Assembly (NCBI RefSeq): GCF_025642975.1
Contig: NZ_JANZKJ010000005.1
Span: 62,001-126,000, forward strand
Source of the DNA: Pseudomonas sp. RIT-PI-S
GTDB taxonomy: Bacteria > Pseudomonadota > Gammaproteobacteria > Pseudomonadales > Pseudomonadaceae
Length of the DNA stretch: 64,000 nt
Reading direction: 5' to 3'
Shown: positions 1-8,201 of the stretch, piece by piece
Layout: each line of letters starts with the position of its first letter
How positions within the stretch are numbered: position 1 is the stretch's first letter
Position numbers and translations under genes: made by a program
Notes under the pieces: generated by a model
Database searches by the model: none
Seen by the model: only the letters and a program-made list of their open reading frames with translations
What the model was told of the DNA's origin: nothing

Positions 1-2
1 CC

Positions 3-1523
3 GAGGCCATCGTCAGCGAGACCGTTAAGCGTTTAACGGATCCAGCGTTTATTGCAGCGGGTCATTCGATTGGGATCATCACGCTCAACTCTGATCAGCA
101 GAAGCTGATCAACGACCTGCTGGATGCTGCGCGTAAGCAGTACCCACAAATCGAGCCTTTCTTTCAGGACACCCAGACTGAACCCGTTGTGGTTAAAAAT
201 CTGGAAACTGTCCAGGGTGATGAGCGCGATTTGATCATGCTTGGGATCGGATATGGCCCGACTGAGCCTGGTGCCCAAGTCATGTCGATGAACTTCGGTC
301 CACTCAACAGAGATGGTGGATGGCGCCGACTGAACGTTGCGATTACCCGGTCTCGCCGAGAGATGCTGGTGTTCTCGTCCTTCGATCCGTCGATGATTGA
401 TTTGAATAGAACTAATGCTCGAGCAGTTCGCGATCTGAAGCATTTCCTCGAGTTCGCTCAAAGGGGTCCAAGAGCCTTGGCCGAAGCGGTACATGGCTCG
501 GTCGGCGGTTACGACTCGCCGTTCGAAGAAGCGATAGCTCAGGGCTTGCGGCGCCTTGGCTGGCAGGTGGTTCCGCAGATCGGTGTATCGCGCTTCCGTA
601 TCGATCTGGGAATTGTTCACCCTGATCGCCCGGGTGATTACCTGGCGGGTGTCGAGTGCGATGGCGCGACTTACCACAGTGCTGCCACTGCTCGTGATCG
701 TGACAAGGTGAGGGGAGCGATCCTGAAAGGTCTGGGGTGGAACCTGGTACGCCTATGGTCTACGGAATGGTGGATAGACAAGGAGGACGCTCTCCAGAAG
801 CTACACGCAGCTCTCAACGACCTTCTGGCTGCATCACGATCGGCAGTCGCCTCAATTCCGGTGGAAGAATCGATACCTGCGGCAGTGATTATTGACTTTG
901 CCCGCCCGGCAGAGACCGCTGAGATCCTTGATGCGCTGGATGAAACACCCATAACTACCGACGATGAGGCAACGGAGGATATCGCGAAAGTTCGCATGGC
1001 GCGGGCTTACAGCGTGGAGACACCGCTAGGTCGCCAAGCTGAATATCGAGTCGCGGATCTATCGTCTCTCACACCATTGATCCAAGCCGAGCAGTTTCAT
1101 GTGCCGGAATACACGCCAGTGCTGCGTCAGATCATCGAAGAGATACTACGCCAGGAAGCGCCGATTCTGGATGCGCTTCTGGTACAGCGTGTGGCGCGTG
1201 CGCATGGCTTCCAACGGTCAGGTCGACTCATTCGGGATCGAGTCTTGGAATTGGCTGATCGGCACCATCACGTTCAACAGGCCGGCTTTGAAGAAGTCTT
1301 CGTCTGGCATGCCGAAGGTGATGTGATGGAGTGGTCGACATACCGCGTTCCGGCATCTGCCAATGATGCGCGTTCGATCGAGGAGATAGCGGCAGAGGAG
1401 CTGCGCATTGCGGCGAGCATCATTGACGCGGCTGACCCTGCGTTGGAGGTTGCGCGGTTACTCGGCGTCAAGCGACTCACGGGGACTGCGCGGCAGCGAA
1501 TAGAGAGGATTTTGAATGCGTAG
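3..1523 (+). CDS. C-terminal part of a DUF4011/SF1 helicase-Vsr-like nuclease-DUF3320 protein (5' end outside window)
   Basis: The frame is open from base 3, so the gene begins before the window and only the last ~507 residues are seen. The first part is the end of a superfamily 1 helicase: motif V-like ETVQGDERD and motif VI-like NVAITRSRREM. Next comes a Vsr/MTES_1575-type nuclease domain with SPFEEAIAQGL, a conserved Asp in FRIDLGIVHP, and VECDGATYHS followed by a basic helix. The tail from VADLSS to the end has the look of DUF3320. Family knowledge: giant single-gene proteins with DUF4011-helicase-Vsr-DUF3320 order occur in defence islands, and one was reported as an anti-phage gene (I recall the name Hhe). 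The DUF4011 part cannot be seen here. Role as a defence ATPase-nuclease is inferred from architecture. Confidence 0.8.
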   Translation, partial: EAIVSETVKRLTDPAFIAAGHSIGIITLNSDQQKLINDLLDAARKQYPQIEPFFQDTQTEPVVVKNLETVQGDERDLIMLGIGYGPTEPGAQVMSMNFGPLNRDGGWRRLNVAITRSRREMLVFSSFDPSMIDLNRTNARAVRDLKHFLEFAQRGPRALAEAVHGSVGGYDSPFEEAIAQGLRRLGWQVVPQIGVSRFRIDLGIVHPDRPGDYLAGVECDGATYHSAATARDRDKVRGAILKGLGWNLVRLWSTEWWIDKEDALQKLHAALNDLLAASRSAVASIPVEESIPAAVIIDFARPAETAEILDALDETPITTDDEATEDIAKVRMARAYSVETPLGRQAEYRVADLSSLTPLIQAEQFHVPEYTPVLRQIIEEILRQEAPILDALLVQRVARAHGFQRSGRLIRDRVLELADRHHHVQQAGFEEVFVWHAEGDVMEWSTYRVPASANDARSIEEIAAEELRIAASIIDAADPALEVARLLGVKRLTGTARQRIERILNA

Positions 1524-1633
1524 AACAGGCGCTGGATAATTCATTAGATCGCTGCCAGTCAGCTTGCTCAGCTTGCAATATACAATTACTGATAATGCAC
1601 ATTATGTTAAATTAAATAACTGAAGGGATCTGA

Positions 1634-1822
1634 AGAGCCGGTGCGCAGATCAGCATCCTGGAAGAGTCCGAGCTGATGCTTGTCCAAGCACAACGATTCG
1701 CCTCCAAAACCGATGCTTATCGCGGGAAAACGCAGCGTGAGATACTGAAATATCAGAGCCTCACCAAGTCTAAACTTGCCACCCTTCGTGGAAAGCGGAC
1801 AAAACTTTCGAACGCACCATGA
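1634..1822 (+). pseudogene. possible remnant of an unrecognised gene
   Basis: This open stretch follows an in-frame stop and has no start codon or ribosome binding site. It encodes a plausible charged, helical tail (ISILEESELMLVQAQRF, then KTQREILKYQSLTKSK) and stops at 1820-1822. Its composition is more protein-like than its surroundings. It may be the C-terminal remnant of a deleted gene. I do not recognise the family. The rest of 1524-2074 shows nothing convincing. Confidence 0.25.
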
Positions 1823-2074
1823 CCTAGCCTTCCTCACGAGAAGCCACGAGACTCGACTGGCTTCTCATTTGCTAAGCCGCAAGAAACGCTGGCCACCTCA
1901 TCACATTGCCCCTGCGAAGGCCGCGACATGGACGAGCCGAAACTTTGTCTACAGCCGCAGCCCCTAAAAGTGTGGCCAGTGCTAACCCTATAGCGGATGC
2001 CCTTTGCGTAGACGAAAGACGGCTATGTAGTATCATTCGCCAATCTTCACTCACACCATCAAAGGATTGTTGAA

Positions 2075-2485
2075 ATGATCTGGGTCATTCTGATTGCCGT
2101 CGTAGTCATCGCAGTTTGGTGGGCTCACACCCAGGAAAAGGCAAAGACAGAAGCACGAGAGGCCTACCAGTGCTCACTGGCGAATCTCAAAGCCGACCCT
2201 CGCAACGCAGATTTACGCCAGCAGACCTTGGCACTAGGGCGCGCATATTCGAACCTTATGCGCGACAAGAAAGGCCAAACGGTCTTTGACGAAGTCGCGT
2301 TGATGAACGACATCAATGCCGCATGTGCTGGCGCCAGTGAGCGCTCCCTGGATGTCCATGTAGCAGCGCCGCCTGTGAACGACATCGAAGCGCGTCTACA
2401 AAAGCTGTTGTCTCTTAAGGAGCGCAATCTCATTGACGAGGACGAATACAGCAGTCGTCGTAGAGAGATCCTTGAGTCGATCTGA
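2075..2485 (+). CDS. small membrane-anchored protein with SHOCT-like C-terminus
   Basis: 136 residues. An N-terminal hydrophobic segment (residues ~2-16, [15 protein letters not shown]) should anchor it in the inner membrane. A polar middle region follows. The last ~33 residues ([18 protein letters not shown] then [11 protein letters not shown]) fit the SHOCT short C-terminal domain, a small helical module often found at protein ends. An AAGGA sits about 8 bases before the ATG. No operon partner is evident. Its function is unknown. Confidence 0.65.
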   Translation: MIWVILIAVVVIAVWWAHTQEKAKTEAREAYQCSLANLKADPRNADLRQQTLALGRAYSNLMRDKKGQTVFDEVALMNDINAACAGASERSLDVHVAAPPVNDIEARLQKLLSLKERNLIDEDEYSSRRREILESI

Positions 2486-2680
2486 GTCAGGATTTGTTAT
2501 TGCACTGTATTAAGGACGGGCGGCGATTAGATTTCAGAATCATGGCCGCCTATCCCGTGCCGATCAGCTTCGGTCTGACTCACTAGACGCCATTCTTCAG
2601 GCCCTATGCAGCATTCCCCCAGGGCAGCGAAAGGTTGCAGGCTTCCAATCGCGATGCTGTATGAAATTCCGGAAAACCAT

Positions 2681-3436
2681 ATGAATGCAGAGCATCACAC
2701 CGGCAACGACGCTAAAGCCGTCGCTTCAGGACTAGCATCGGGAATTATAGAAAAGATATGGGACTTCAACTGGTGCTTGAAAGCAGTCTACGTGGGCCTG
2801 TTTGCTGATATCTCATTGATTGTCTTAACGGGCCACGACCTAGCCAGTTCCTCTTTTGACACCGAAACCGTCCTCACCAACGCCGGCAAAATACTGTGTG
2901 CGTCACTCGTATTCATGTGCTTCGTTTCACTAGTTGTACCGGCCATCGTCCACGTTCTTAATGTCTTGGCGCAGCCTACCTCGGAGCACCATCCGCTCCC
3001 ACCGGACTGCGTGCGGCCGAGGGACTTGAAAAGGCTGGCGCTTGAAGAGAAAAGTGATTTCCTGCTCAAACTCTGCGTACAGCACAGTTTGGACGTCAGG
3101 GAGGGTCAAGTTAAAAAAACCGATGCAAGAACTCTGCTCACAGGGCTGACGATACTGGTCGCGAGTGACTACATTTTGGGCTACCTGCATCACACCCCAT
3201 CAATCATGAGGCTGCTCCAATCGTACCTGACCTGGGGGGGAGTTGTGGTATCTCTGCTTGCTCTGTACTACGGGATTGTCTGGACGTATGAACAAGAAGT
3301 GAAGGATCGATGGATTTGGTATCCGCCCCTCGCCGAGCAACAACGCCAAGCCCAGAAGGAAACTGAAGATCGCCAGCATGACGCTCATAGAAAGTATCAG
3401 GAGCTGCAGCGTGCCTTGCACCAGTCTGATGATTGA
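2681..3436 (+). CDS. multi-pass membrane protein of unknown function
   Basis: From the chosen start (MNAEHHTGND) the protein is 251 residues. An in-frame ATG lies further upstream at 2606, but its N-terminus looks non-coding. Four hydrophobic segments are visible: near YVGLFADISLIVLTG, ILCASLVFMCFVSLVVPAIV, TILVASDYILGYL and GGVVVSLLALYYGIVW. The C-terminus is a charged, glutamine-rich, likely coiled-coil tail (EQQRQAQKETEDRQH). No family is recognised. Base composition is lower in GC than the downstream genes, which fits an accessory region. Confidence 0.55.
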   Translation: MNAEHHTGNDAKAVASGLASGIIEKIWDFNWCLKAVYVGLFADISLIVLTGHDLASSSFDTETVLTNAGKILCASLVFMCFVSLVVPAIVHVLNVLAQPTSEHHPLPPDCVRPRDLKRLALEEKSDFLLKLCVQHSLDVREGQVKKTDARTLLTGLTILVASDYILGYLHHTPSIMRLLQSYLTWGGVVVSLLALYYGIVWTYEQEVKDRWIWYPPLAEQQRQAQKETEDRQHDAHRKYQELQRALHQSDD

Positions 3437-3473
3437 TCCAGATTGCAACTTTGACTATCCCGTATAGTATTTA

Positions 3474-3493
3474 CGCTAGCCGACTGGCGTTTT
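3474..3493 (+). terminator. Rho-independent terminator candidate
   Basis: A hairpin CGCTAG-CCGA-CTGGCG (one G-T pair) is followed directly by TTTT. It lies 38 bases after the stop of the membrane protein gene. The stem is short, so strength is uncertain. Confidence 0.4.
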
Positions 3494-3555
3494 GCCATAT
3501 CCGCACCGTCGGTTTTGGGCTTAGCACCCTTGTTTGAGTTTGGCGACGTTAGCAG

Positions 3556-4705
3556 TCACTGGATCGACTTAACAGACTGAAAAATCCATTCACGATGCCA
3601 GGTAAGATAGTACTCATGCCGCTTCTCGATTTGGGATAGCCGCTGGCGTACGTCAAGATTGAGAAGTTGGGCGTCCTCAACGCTCAGCATCGGACTGATG
3701 ACTAGTTCCCCCGACGCCCCGAAAGTAATCAATCCTTGATCGAAGGCAATGTCTAAGTGAGGAGCAAGCAGCAAGCCATTGAAAGGATCTAGCCGCTCTT
3801 CATCATTGGCTCTACTCCAAGGCCTAATATGGGACGCCCGCAGTAGGGATACCTCGAGACAACCTGTGACCGCGCAACCTTTCCAGTAGCTCAGGAGGGC
3901 ATTCCAATACCCGCCTTGCCCTATACGCGCCTTAATTAGCGCATTACGCTCAATGTCATCCGGGCAACCGGGTCTTCAATAGATTGCTGGTCTAAATTTG
4001 ACGCTAGCTGTGGAGCGCCAGCTTCTGGCCCCGCTGCATTAGCCGGAGACTCCAGCAAGACTTCGAGAAATTGTTTTAGAGCCCCTTCTTGGTGAAAACC
4101 GAGCGCAATCCCATACGGTATTTCCTTTAGGCCTTCATGGAATCGGGTAGGAAACTTCGATAATCCAGAGTTGTGGTACAAGGCCTGAGTCCCAATTTCC
4201 AGTCCGTCTATTTCAAGCCATGAACTCGTGAGATCTTGGTAATCCGGATGGACTATCAACGGAGCTCGTATCTTGGGCGCGTTAGCAGTGCTAGTTTTGA
4301 CATACACCGGATGCTCGAGCGCAGCGTGTCGAAAAAGACTCGCTTTGCCTCCGGGAGGTTCACCGCCAATGAAGCCTGCCTTCCTCAACTCAGCGATAAG
4401 GGCGACAATACCGATCACGCCTGGTTTCTTCGGCCCCTTTGCGGCATCAGATTCCCGTCTACGGGCAGTGCTGTGTCGACCAACCAGCCTAGCGCCGTCA
4501 ATGCCTCTAGTAGCGGAGGATGAATCAGGCCCCGCCGCCGGCGCTCATCTGGATGTTCGTCAAAGCTGGCCAAAGTGTGGACTTGCCATTTCGGGGAGGG
4601 AATAGCGAGAGCTTTGGTCAGTAACGACCCCAAAGCTCCGTAGTGGATGTTTGCAAACCCAAATGTCGCCTGGCCAGCCGCTGCTGCGACCTCTTTCATC
4701 GTCAA
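3556..4705 (-). pseudogene. HNH endonuclease gene broken by two frameshifts
   Basis: Three consecutive minus-strand reading frames together encode one HNH nuclease of ~380 residues. The N-terminal piece (FGFANIHYGALGSLLTKAL, start TTG/ATG at 4705/4699) should continue as AAKGPKKPGVIGIVALIAEL but shifts frame near 4450-4460. The middle piece (LFRHAALEHPVYVKTSTAN) shifts again near 3960-3975 into PDDIERNALIKARIGQ. The C-terminal piece holds the nuclease: CAVTGC, then LLRASHIRPW, then DPFNGLLLAPHLD, with the His-Asn-His residues intact. It reads as a restriction-type HNH protein. Its N-terminus abuts an IS3 remnant and may be truncated. Two independent sequencing errors are the alternative. Confidence 0.75.
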
Positions 4706-4708
4706 CGC

Positions 4709-5145
4709 TCAGGGTGGGCATTGGCGTGATGTATCAGCATTGCCGTCGACCTTCGGCCCAAACGTACTTGATGTCACCGCACCAGACCTTGTTGGGGATG
4801 CTACGCTGAACTCTCGATCAAGTACGTTCGATATCAGGTCGCTCCACGGTGGCCTTTTTGTAGGCATGGGAGCCCAGTTGTTGCTGATCAGGTTCATCTC
4901 GCGCATCAACTTACGGACCTTGAATCGCCCGATTTGCGCGCCGTCCTCTTTCATCATCAGCATGATGCTTCGACTGCCCGCAGCGCTTCGGCTTTGGGTA
5001 AACAGTTCGTTCACATGGCGGCACAAAATCACCCGTTCGGCATCAGTGGACCGGCGTTTTCTACAGTACGCGTAGTAGCAAGATCGGGTGACTTAAAATA
5101 CCGAGCACAACAGATCAACCGGCTCCTCGGAGCGAGGCTGATCGA
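4709..5145 (-). pseudogene. IS3-family transposase OrfB, N-terminal remnant
   Basis: The N-terminal DNA-binding part is recognisable (RHVNELFTQSRSAAGSRS, then GRFKVRKLMREMNLIS). An in-frame stop lies early, in the stretch SVF*VTRSCYYAYC. Past LMREMNLIS the frame alternates, and pieces of the start of the catalytic core (NKVWCGDIKYVWAEG) appear only in another frame. The DDE core is missing because the element ends at about 4709. Not functional. Confidence 0.7.
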
Positions 5146-5453
5146 CTAACGCGAGCGCTCGTGCTCCTCGGCCATCAAGAGCGCGGTAGCCTTTTTTAGG
5201 ATCGAATTTTCTCGTTCCAGACGATTGATTCGGGCTACCAGTTCTTGGATTTTTGCTGCTCAGGTGTTAACACCTTGCTGGTCGGGGTGACACCGCCACG
5301 CTCCTGCTGGAGCTGGCTGACCCGCCGACGCCATACTGATTCAACTAACCCGAGCGACTGGGCTGCCTCAATGTAGCTATAGCCCTGGTCGAGCACCAGG
5401 CTGGCGGCTTCACGTTTTAATTCGGGGGTAAAGGTACGCCGTTGCTTGGTCAT
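5146..5453 (-). pseudogene. IS3-family transposase OrfA, frameshifted
   Basis: The protein starts MTKQRRTFTPELKREA and has the helix-turn-helix of IS3 OrfA (SYIEAAQSLGLVESVWRR). After LTPEQQK the frame breaks. The run of A bases near 5260 is one short of what is needed to continue as IQELVARINRLERENSILKK, the expected leucine-zipper segment, which ends in EEHERSR and a stop at 5146-5148. A one-base deletion in the A run explains the break. Programmed slippage is normally at the orfA/orfB junction, not here. Confidence 0.75.
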
Positions 5454-5504
5454 TGGACGCCTCTCTATGGCGAGCATTCTCCCCTAAATGGGTGTCCGGT
5501 CTCA

Positions 5505-5720
5505 TTAGACCACTACAAACTGCTTCAATGCTGCCATCATCCCGATGACCAAAACGGCTAGCCCAATCGCAGACGTCCATTGGGCTGAAGGGCTTTCTGA
5601 AAACCAAGAACCTTTAACGGGGTACTTCCCCAGGGTGAGGGCCTTCATAAAAGGCCAGCCGATAGGAAAGCAAATCGCCTGGAAAACAAAGTCAGCCAAT
5701 ACATCCAATAGTTCACTCAA
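5505..5720 (-). CDS. small membrane protein, unknown function
   Basis: 71 residues from a TTG start. There are two hydrophobic segments: ADFVFQAICFPIGWPFMKAL and, near the C-terminus, SAIGLAVLVIGMMAALKQF. A tryptophan/proline-rich loop lies between. The layout resembles small Pseudomonas inner-membrane proteins of unknown role. The stop codon (TAA) is immediately followed by the probable end of the IS3 element, so the last residues may have been changed by the insertion. Confidence 0.5.
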   Translation of the reverse strand: MSELLDVLADFVFQAICFPIGWPFMKALTLGKYPVKGSWFSESPSAQWTSAIGLAVLVIGMMAALKQFVVV

Positions 5721-6089
5721 AGCCCGGCCCCCACTGAATTACCAGCCTTAAAGCTTAATCATGCTATTCCAGCTTGGCGATGACAAAGGGAATCGACGGG
5801 CAAGAACGCGTATCACCCATCGCCTGGCGACAGCGTACTGGCCCGCAAGAACGTACGTCACAAAAGTGTTTTCGAGGGCTTCAGAGAATGGCTCTGAGAA
5901 GCTCCTAGACCCCCTTGCTTTGAATCAGTCAGATCCGCCTTGACGCCATGCTCTCGGGCTAAATTTTTTGCGAGTCAATTGTCGGGTAAGTAAGTCCCAT
6001 AAGAGTTGTCTATTGCACATAGCCACTTTCCTAGGCTCTGCCGAAATACATAGGTCGCCAGGCGCGTAATCTCGGTTTTTGTACCGGCA
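5721..6089. other. intergenic stretch without a convincing gene
   Basis: Short frames exist on both strands (one plus-strand frame at 5761-5943), but none has a good ribosome binding site or a recognisable product. Given the neighbouring pseudogenes, decayed coding sequence is likely. Confidence 0.4.
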
Positions 6090-6368
6090 TCATCGGTGGC
6101 TTAGCCGTGTCTCCAGGATAGCCAGCGCTACATCACCGGCCGGTATAACCTGCATCTCCCTGCGTGACGACTATGCGGTGATTAAAGTGCTCTGCAATGG
6201 CGATAAAGGCGAGGTGAATAGTGTTCTTGCCTGTCACGGTCAACCCGGGCTTGACCACGAGACATGCATCCTCAGCATAAAACCCCATCAGTTCATCAAA
6301 ACCTTCAGCAGTAATGGCCGGTCAGCCGCTTCAATTGTCTCTTTTAGAATCTGGGTAAGTGCTTCCAT
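6090..6368 (-). pseudogene. SnoaL/DUF4440-like protein, frameshifted
   Basis: An ATG at 6368 with an AGGA-type ribosome binding site starts [18 protein letters not shown] and then breaks. In the next frame the protein continues [20 protein letters not shown] and [19 protein letters not shown] second shift near 6160 leads to [20 protein letters not shown] and a stop at 6090-6092. The order (helix, [24 protein letters not shown] strand) is that of NTF2-fold SnoaL/YybH-like proteins of ~120 residues. Two frameshifts in ~280 bases make it a pseudogene. Confidence 0.65.
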
Positions 6369-6559
6369 TCCTGTCTTCCTGATCAAGCCCGGGGCTCAGG
6401 AGCGCCCAGGTGTTTCCATAACTGCGGCTTACCCGCCCCCACTATCGCCTCCAACAATAGCCACTATCACCCATCGCACATTCTCTTCACCGGCTCGGCT
6501 ATCGAAAATAGCGGCTACTTCCCTGCCCTCCGGCACACGCCGCTATAAGGTAAACGTCC

Positions 6560-6886
6560 ATGCGCTTCACATGCTTTCCCATAAGCTTGATCGCGTTATC
6601 ACTCCTGGCGGGCTGTGCAACAGCCCCCAACGAACCGACCCTCACGTTGGAAACGGCAAAATCCCCGGAGTCTTACGCCGCGTGCCTGATGCCCAAGCTG
6701 CAAGGCAATGCGCTGCGGCCGGAGTTGTCCCAAACCCAGCGAAATTACCGGATCGTGGTGCCGAGTTCGATTGCGGCAGACAACGTCATCGATGCCTACA
6801 AGGCGGCCCGCGGTGGCAAGGTGTTCGTGTACGAACGCAGCCTGATCGGCTCTGGCTTTTCGCAGGCGGCCAAAGAATGTGCGTGA
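6560..6886 (+). CDS. small putative lipoprotein
   Basis: 108 residues with an N-terminal lipoprotein signal: a hydrophobic stretch ISLIALSLLAGC ending in the lipobox LAGC, with Cys at residue ~18. The mature part carries two further cysteines (YAACLMPKL and AAKECA), possibly a disulfide. It has the size and layout of small Pseudomonas periplasmic lipoproteins. The position after the lipobox Cys is Ala, which does not suggest inner-membrane retention. Function unknown. Confidence 0.65.
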   Translation: MRFTCFPISLIALSLLAGCATAPNEPTLTLETAKSPESYAACLMPKLQGNALRPELSQTQRNYRIVVPSSIAADNVIDAYKAARGGKVFVYERSLIGSGFSQAAKECA

Positions 6887-6989
6887 GGCGTGGCCCGTAA
6901 CTCAATTGCTCTGCTTCCACGCCTGACTGCCATTCTGCATATACCATGGCATTCCCCTGCACCACTGGGCACGCAAGGAGTGCTTCTGG

Positions 6990-7526
6990 ATGACCTTTAA
7001 CGGCCCCACCCAAGTCATCACGCGTATTGCCTCACCCGAAGACGCCTTGTCCCTCGGGCTGCTTGGCATACAGGTTTTTCTCGATACTTATGCCACTGAA
7101 GGCGTTCGCGACTCGATCGCCCAGGCAGCATTGGATGCCTTCTCGCCCGCCACTCTTTCAAACGTCATGGCCACGCCTGGCACCTTACTGGTGGTCGCGG
7201 AGATCAATCATCATCTTGTAGGTTTCGCGCAGATCGCCCTGCATACCGAACATAACCTGATTGCCAATTCGAACGCCGCGCAGCTGCAACGTTTATATGT
7301 TCAGGAGCGGTTCACCGGCAAAGGTATTGGGTTCGCATTACTTCAAAGTGCTGAGCGCCACGCCCGGCTAGGCGGCGCGCCCCTGCTTTGGGCCACGGTC
7401 TGGGTTGGGAACCCGCGGGCGCTCGGCTTTTATCCTCGGCAGGGCTATGAGTACCTGGGCCCTACCTCCTACACCCTTCAAAACGAGACGCATGAGAACG
7501 CGCTGTTTGCCAAGTTTTTTGAATGA
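6990..7526 (+). CDS. GNAT-family N-acetyltransferase
   Basis: 178 residues. It has the GNAT fold signatures: a central strand LLVVAEINHHLVGFAQIAL and motif A with the acetyl-CoA loop (LQRLYVQERFTGKGIGFALL, where R/Q-x-x-G-x-G/A binds the pyrophosphate). The C-terminal motif B follows as ATVWVGNPRALGFYPRQGYE. The substrate cannot be told from sequence. It stands alone between a lipoprotein gene and a convergent kinase gene. Confidence 0.85.
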   Translation: MTFNGPTQVITRIASPEDALSLGLLGIQVFLDTYATEGVRDSIAQAALDAFSPATLSNVMATPGTLLVVAEINHHLVGFAQIALHTEHNLIANSNAAQLQRLYVQERFTGKGIGFALLQSAERHARLGGAPLLWATVWVGNPRALGFYPRQGYEYLGPTSYTLQNETHENALFAKFFE

Positions 7527-7577
7527 CTTGGCGCCCTGTAGCGCGTAAACCTGCTTGGCTATGTCGAAGGCGGCGGT

Positions 7578-8201
7578 TCAGGCTCCCAGGTATCGAAGCA
7601 CTTTATGGATCTCGGAAACCACCTGCATCGTTGCGTCTTCGACCGTGCCTTCATTACGGCAAAGCACCCAGCCATGCTCTGCCACCGCACGCTCGAACGC
7701 TTGGGTACAAGCGACATGCTCTTCCAGCGTATGCATCACCGTACTGCTAAGCCCACGCGTGCGTGCCGCTGCCCTCCTCCATGAAATATCTGGAGCGGTG
7801 ACGACCCCAACATGCAGGTCTGGCACTTGCACGTTCCGCTCAATGTTCAACTTCAAGATGTCTGCGAACGGGATTATCCGGCGAAAGGCGGCATCCGACG
7901 GGTACCAGCGATCGATCAAAATGATGCTGCCCGGTGGTTGTTTAGCCACCACGTGTTGGGAAATCCAAGTGCGGCTATCCGCTAAGCGCTCGCAAACCCC
8001 CAGCTCCAAATCCCGGCTGGGGTTTCTAACGAGTGTGTTAACGAGGGCCATCGTTTGGCCCCGGCAAGGGTCACTTTTCTTCTCGCAAAGGCGGATTACC
8101 TTCCTGCTGTCGGCCCTCAGCACTTTGGTGACGGCCTCCAACAGGGTGGTTTTTCCGGTGCCTTTGGGGCCATCCACAGAAATGAACAAAGAACGATTCA
8201 T
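7578..8201 (-). CDS. thymidylate kinase-like P-loop protein
   Basis: 207 residues. The Walker A motif GPKGTGKTT is at residues ~11-19, a DRW motif typical of dTMP kinases is in the middle (ILIDRWYPSD), and a RAAARTRG stretch sits where the LID lies. It looks like a nucleoside-monophosphate kinase but is divergent from housekeeping Tmk, so the substrate is uncertain. It overlaps the end of the OsmC-YcaO gene by 4 bases (8198-8201), so the two are translationally coupled, with this gene second. Confidence 0.7.
   Translation of the reverse strand: MNRSLFISVDGPKGTGKTTLLEAVTKVLRADSRKVIRLCEKKSDPCRGQTMALVNTLVRNPSRDLELGVCERLADSRTWISQHVVAKQPPGSIILIDRWYPSDAAFRRIIPFADILKLNIERNVQVPDLHVGVVTAPDISWRRAAARTRGLSSTVMHTLEEHVACTQAFERAVAEHGWVLCRNEGTVEDATMQVVSEIHKVLRYLGA

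Larger units (their letters stand above)
4709..5506 (-). mobile_element. degenerate IS3-family insertion sequence
   Basis: Both open reading frames of an IS3-family element are recognisable on the minus strand, and both are damaged. OrfA lies at the 5506 side and OrfB runs toward 4709. The probable terminal sequence on the orfA side reads TGAGACCGGACACCC and directly follows the stop codon of the small gene at 5505-5720. No matching opposite end was found, so the element is truncated where it meets the HNH pseudogene. It should be immobile. Confidence 0.75.

Noticed and set aside
1607..1837. Minus-strand ORF of 76 codons
   Set aside because: It overlaps a more protein-like plus-strand remnant and has no ribosome binding site.
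6079..6900. Plus-strand frame of 273 codons
   Set aside because: It runs antisense to the SnoaL-like pseudogene and then out of frame through the lipoprotein gene; its composition is not protein-like.
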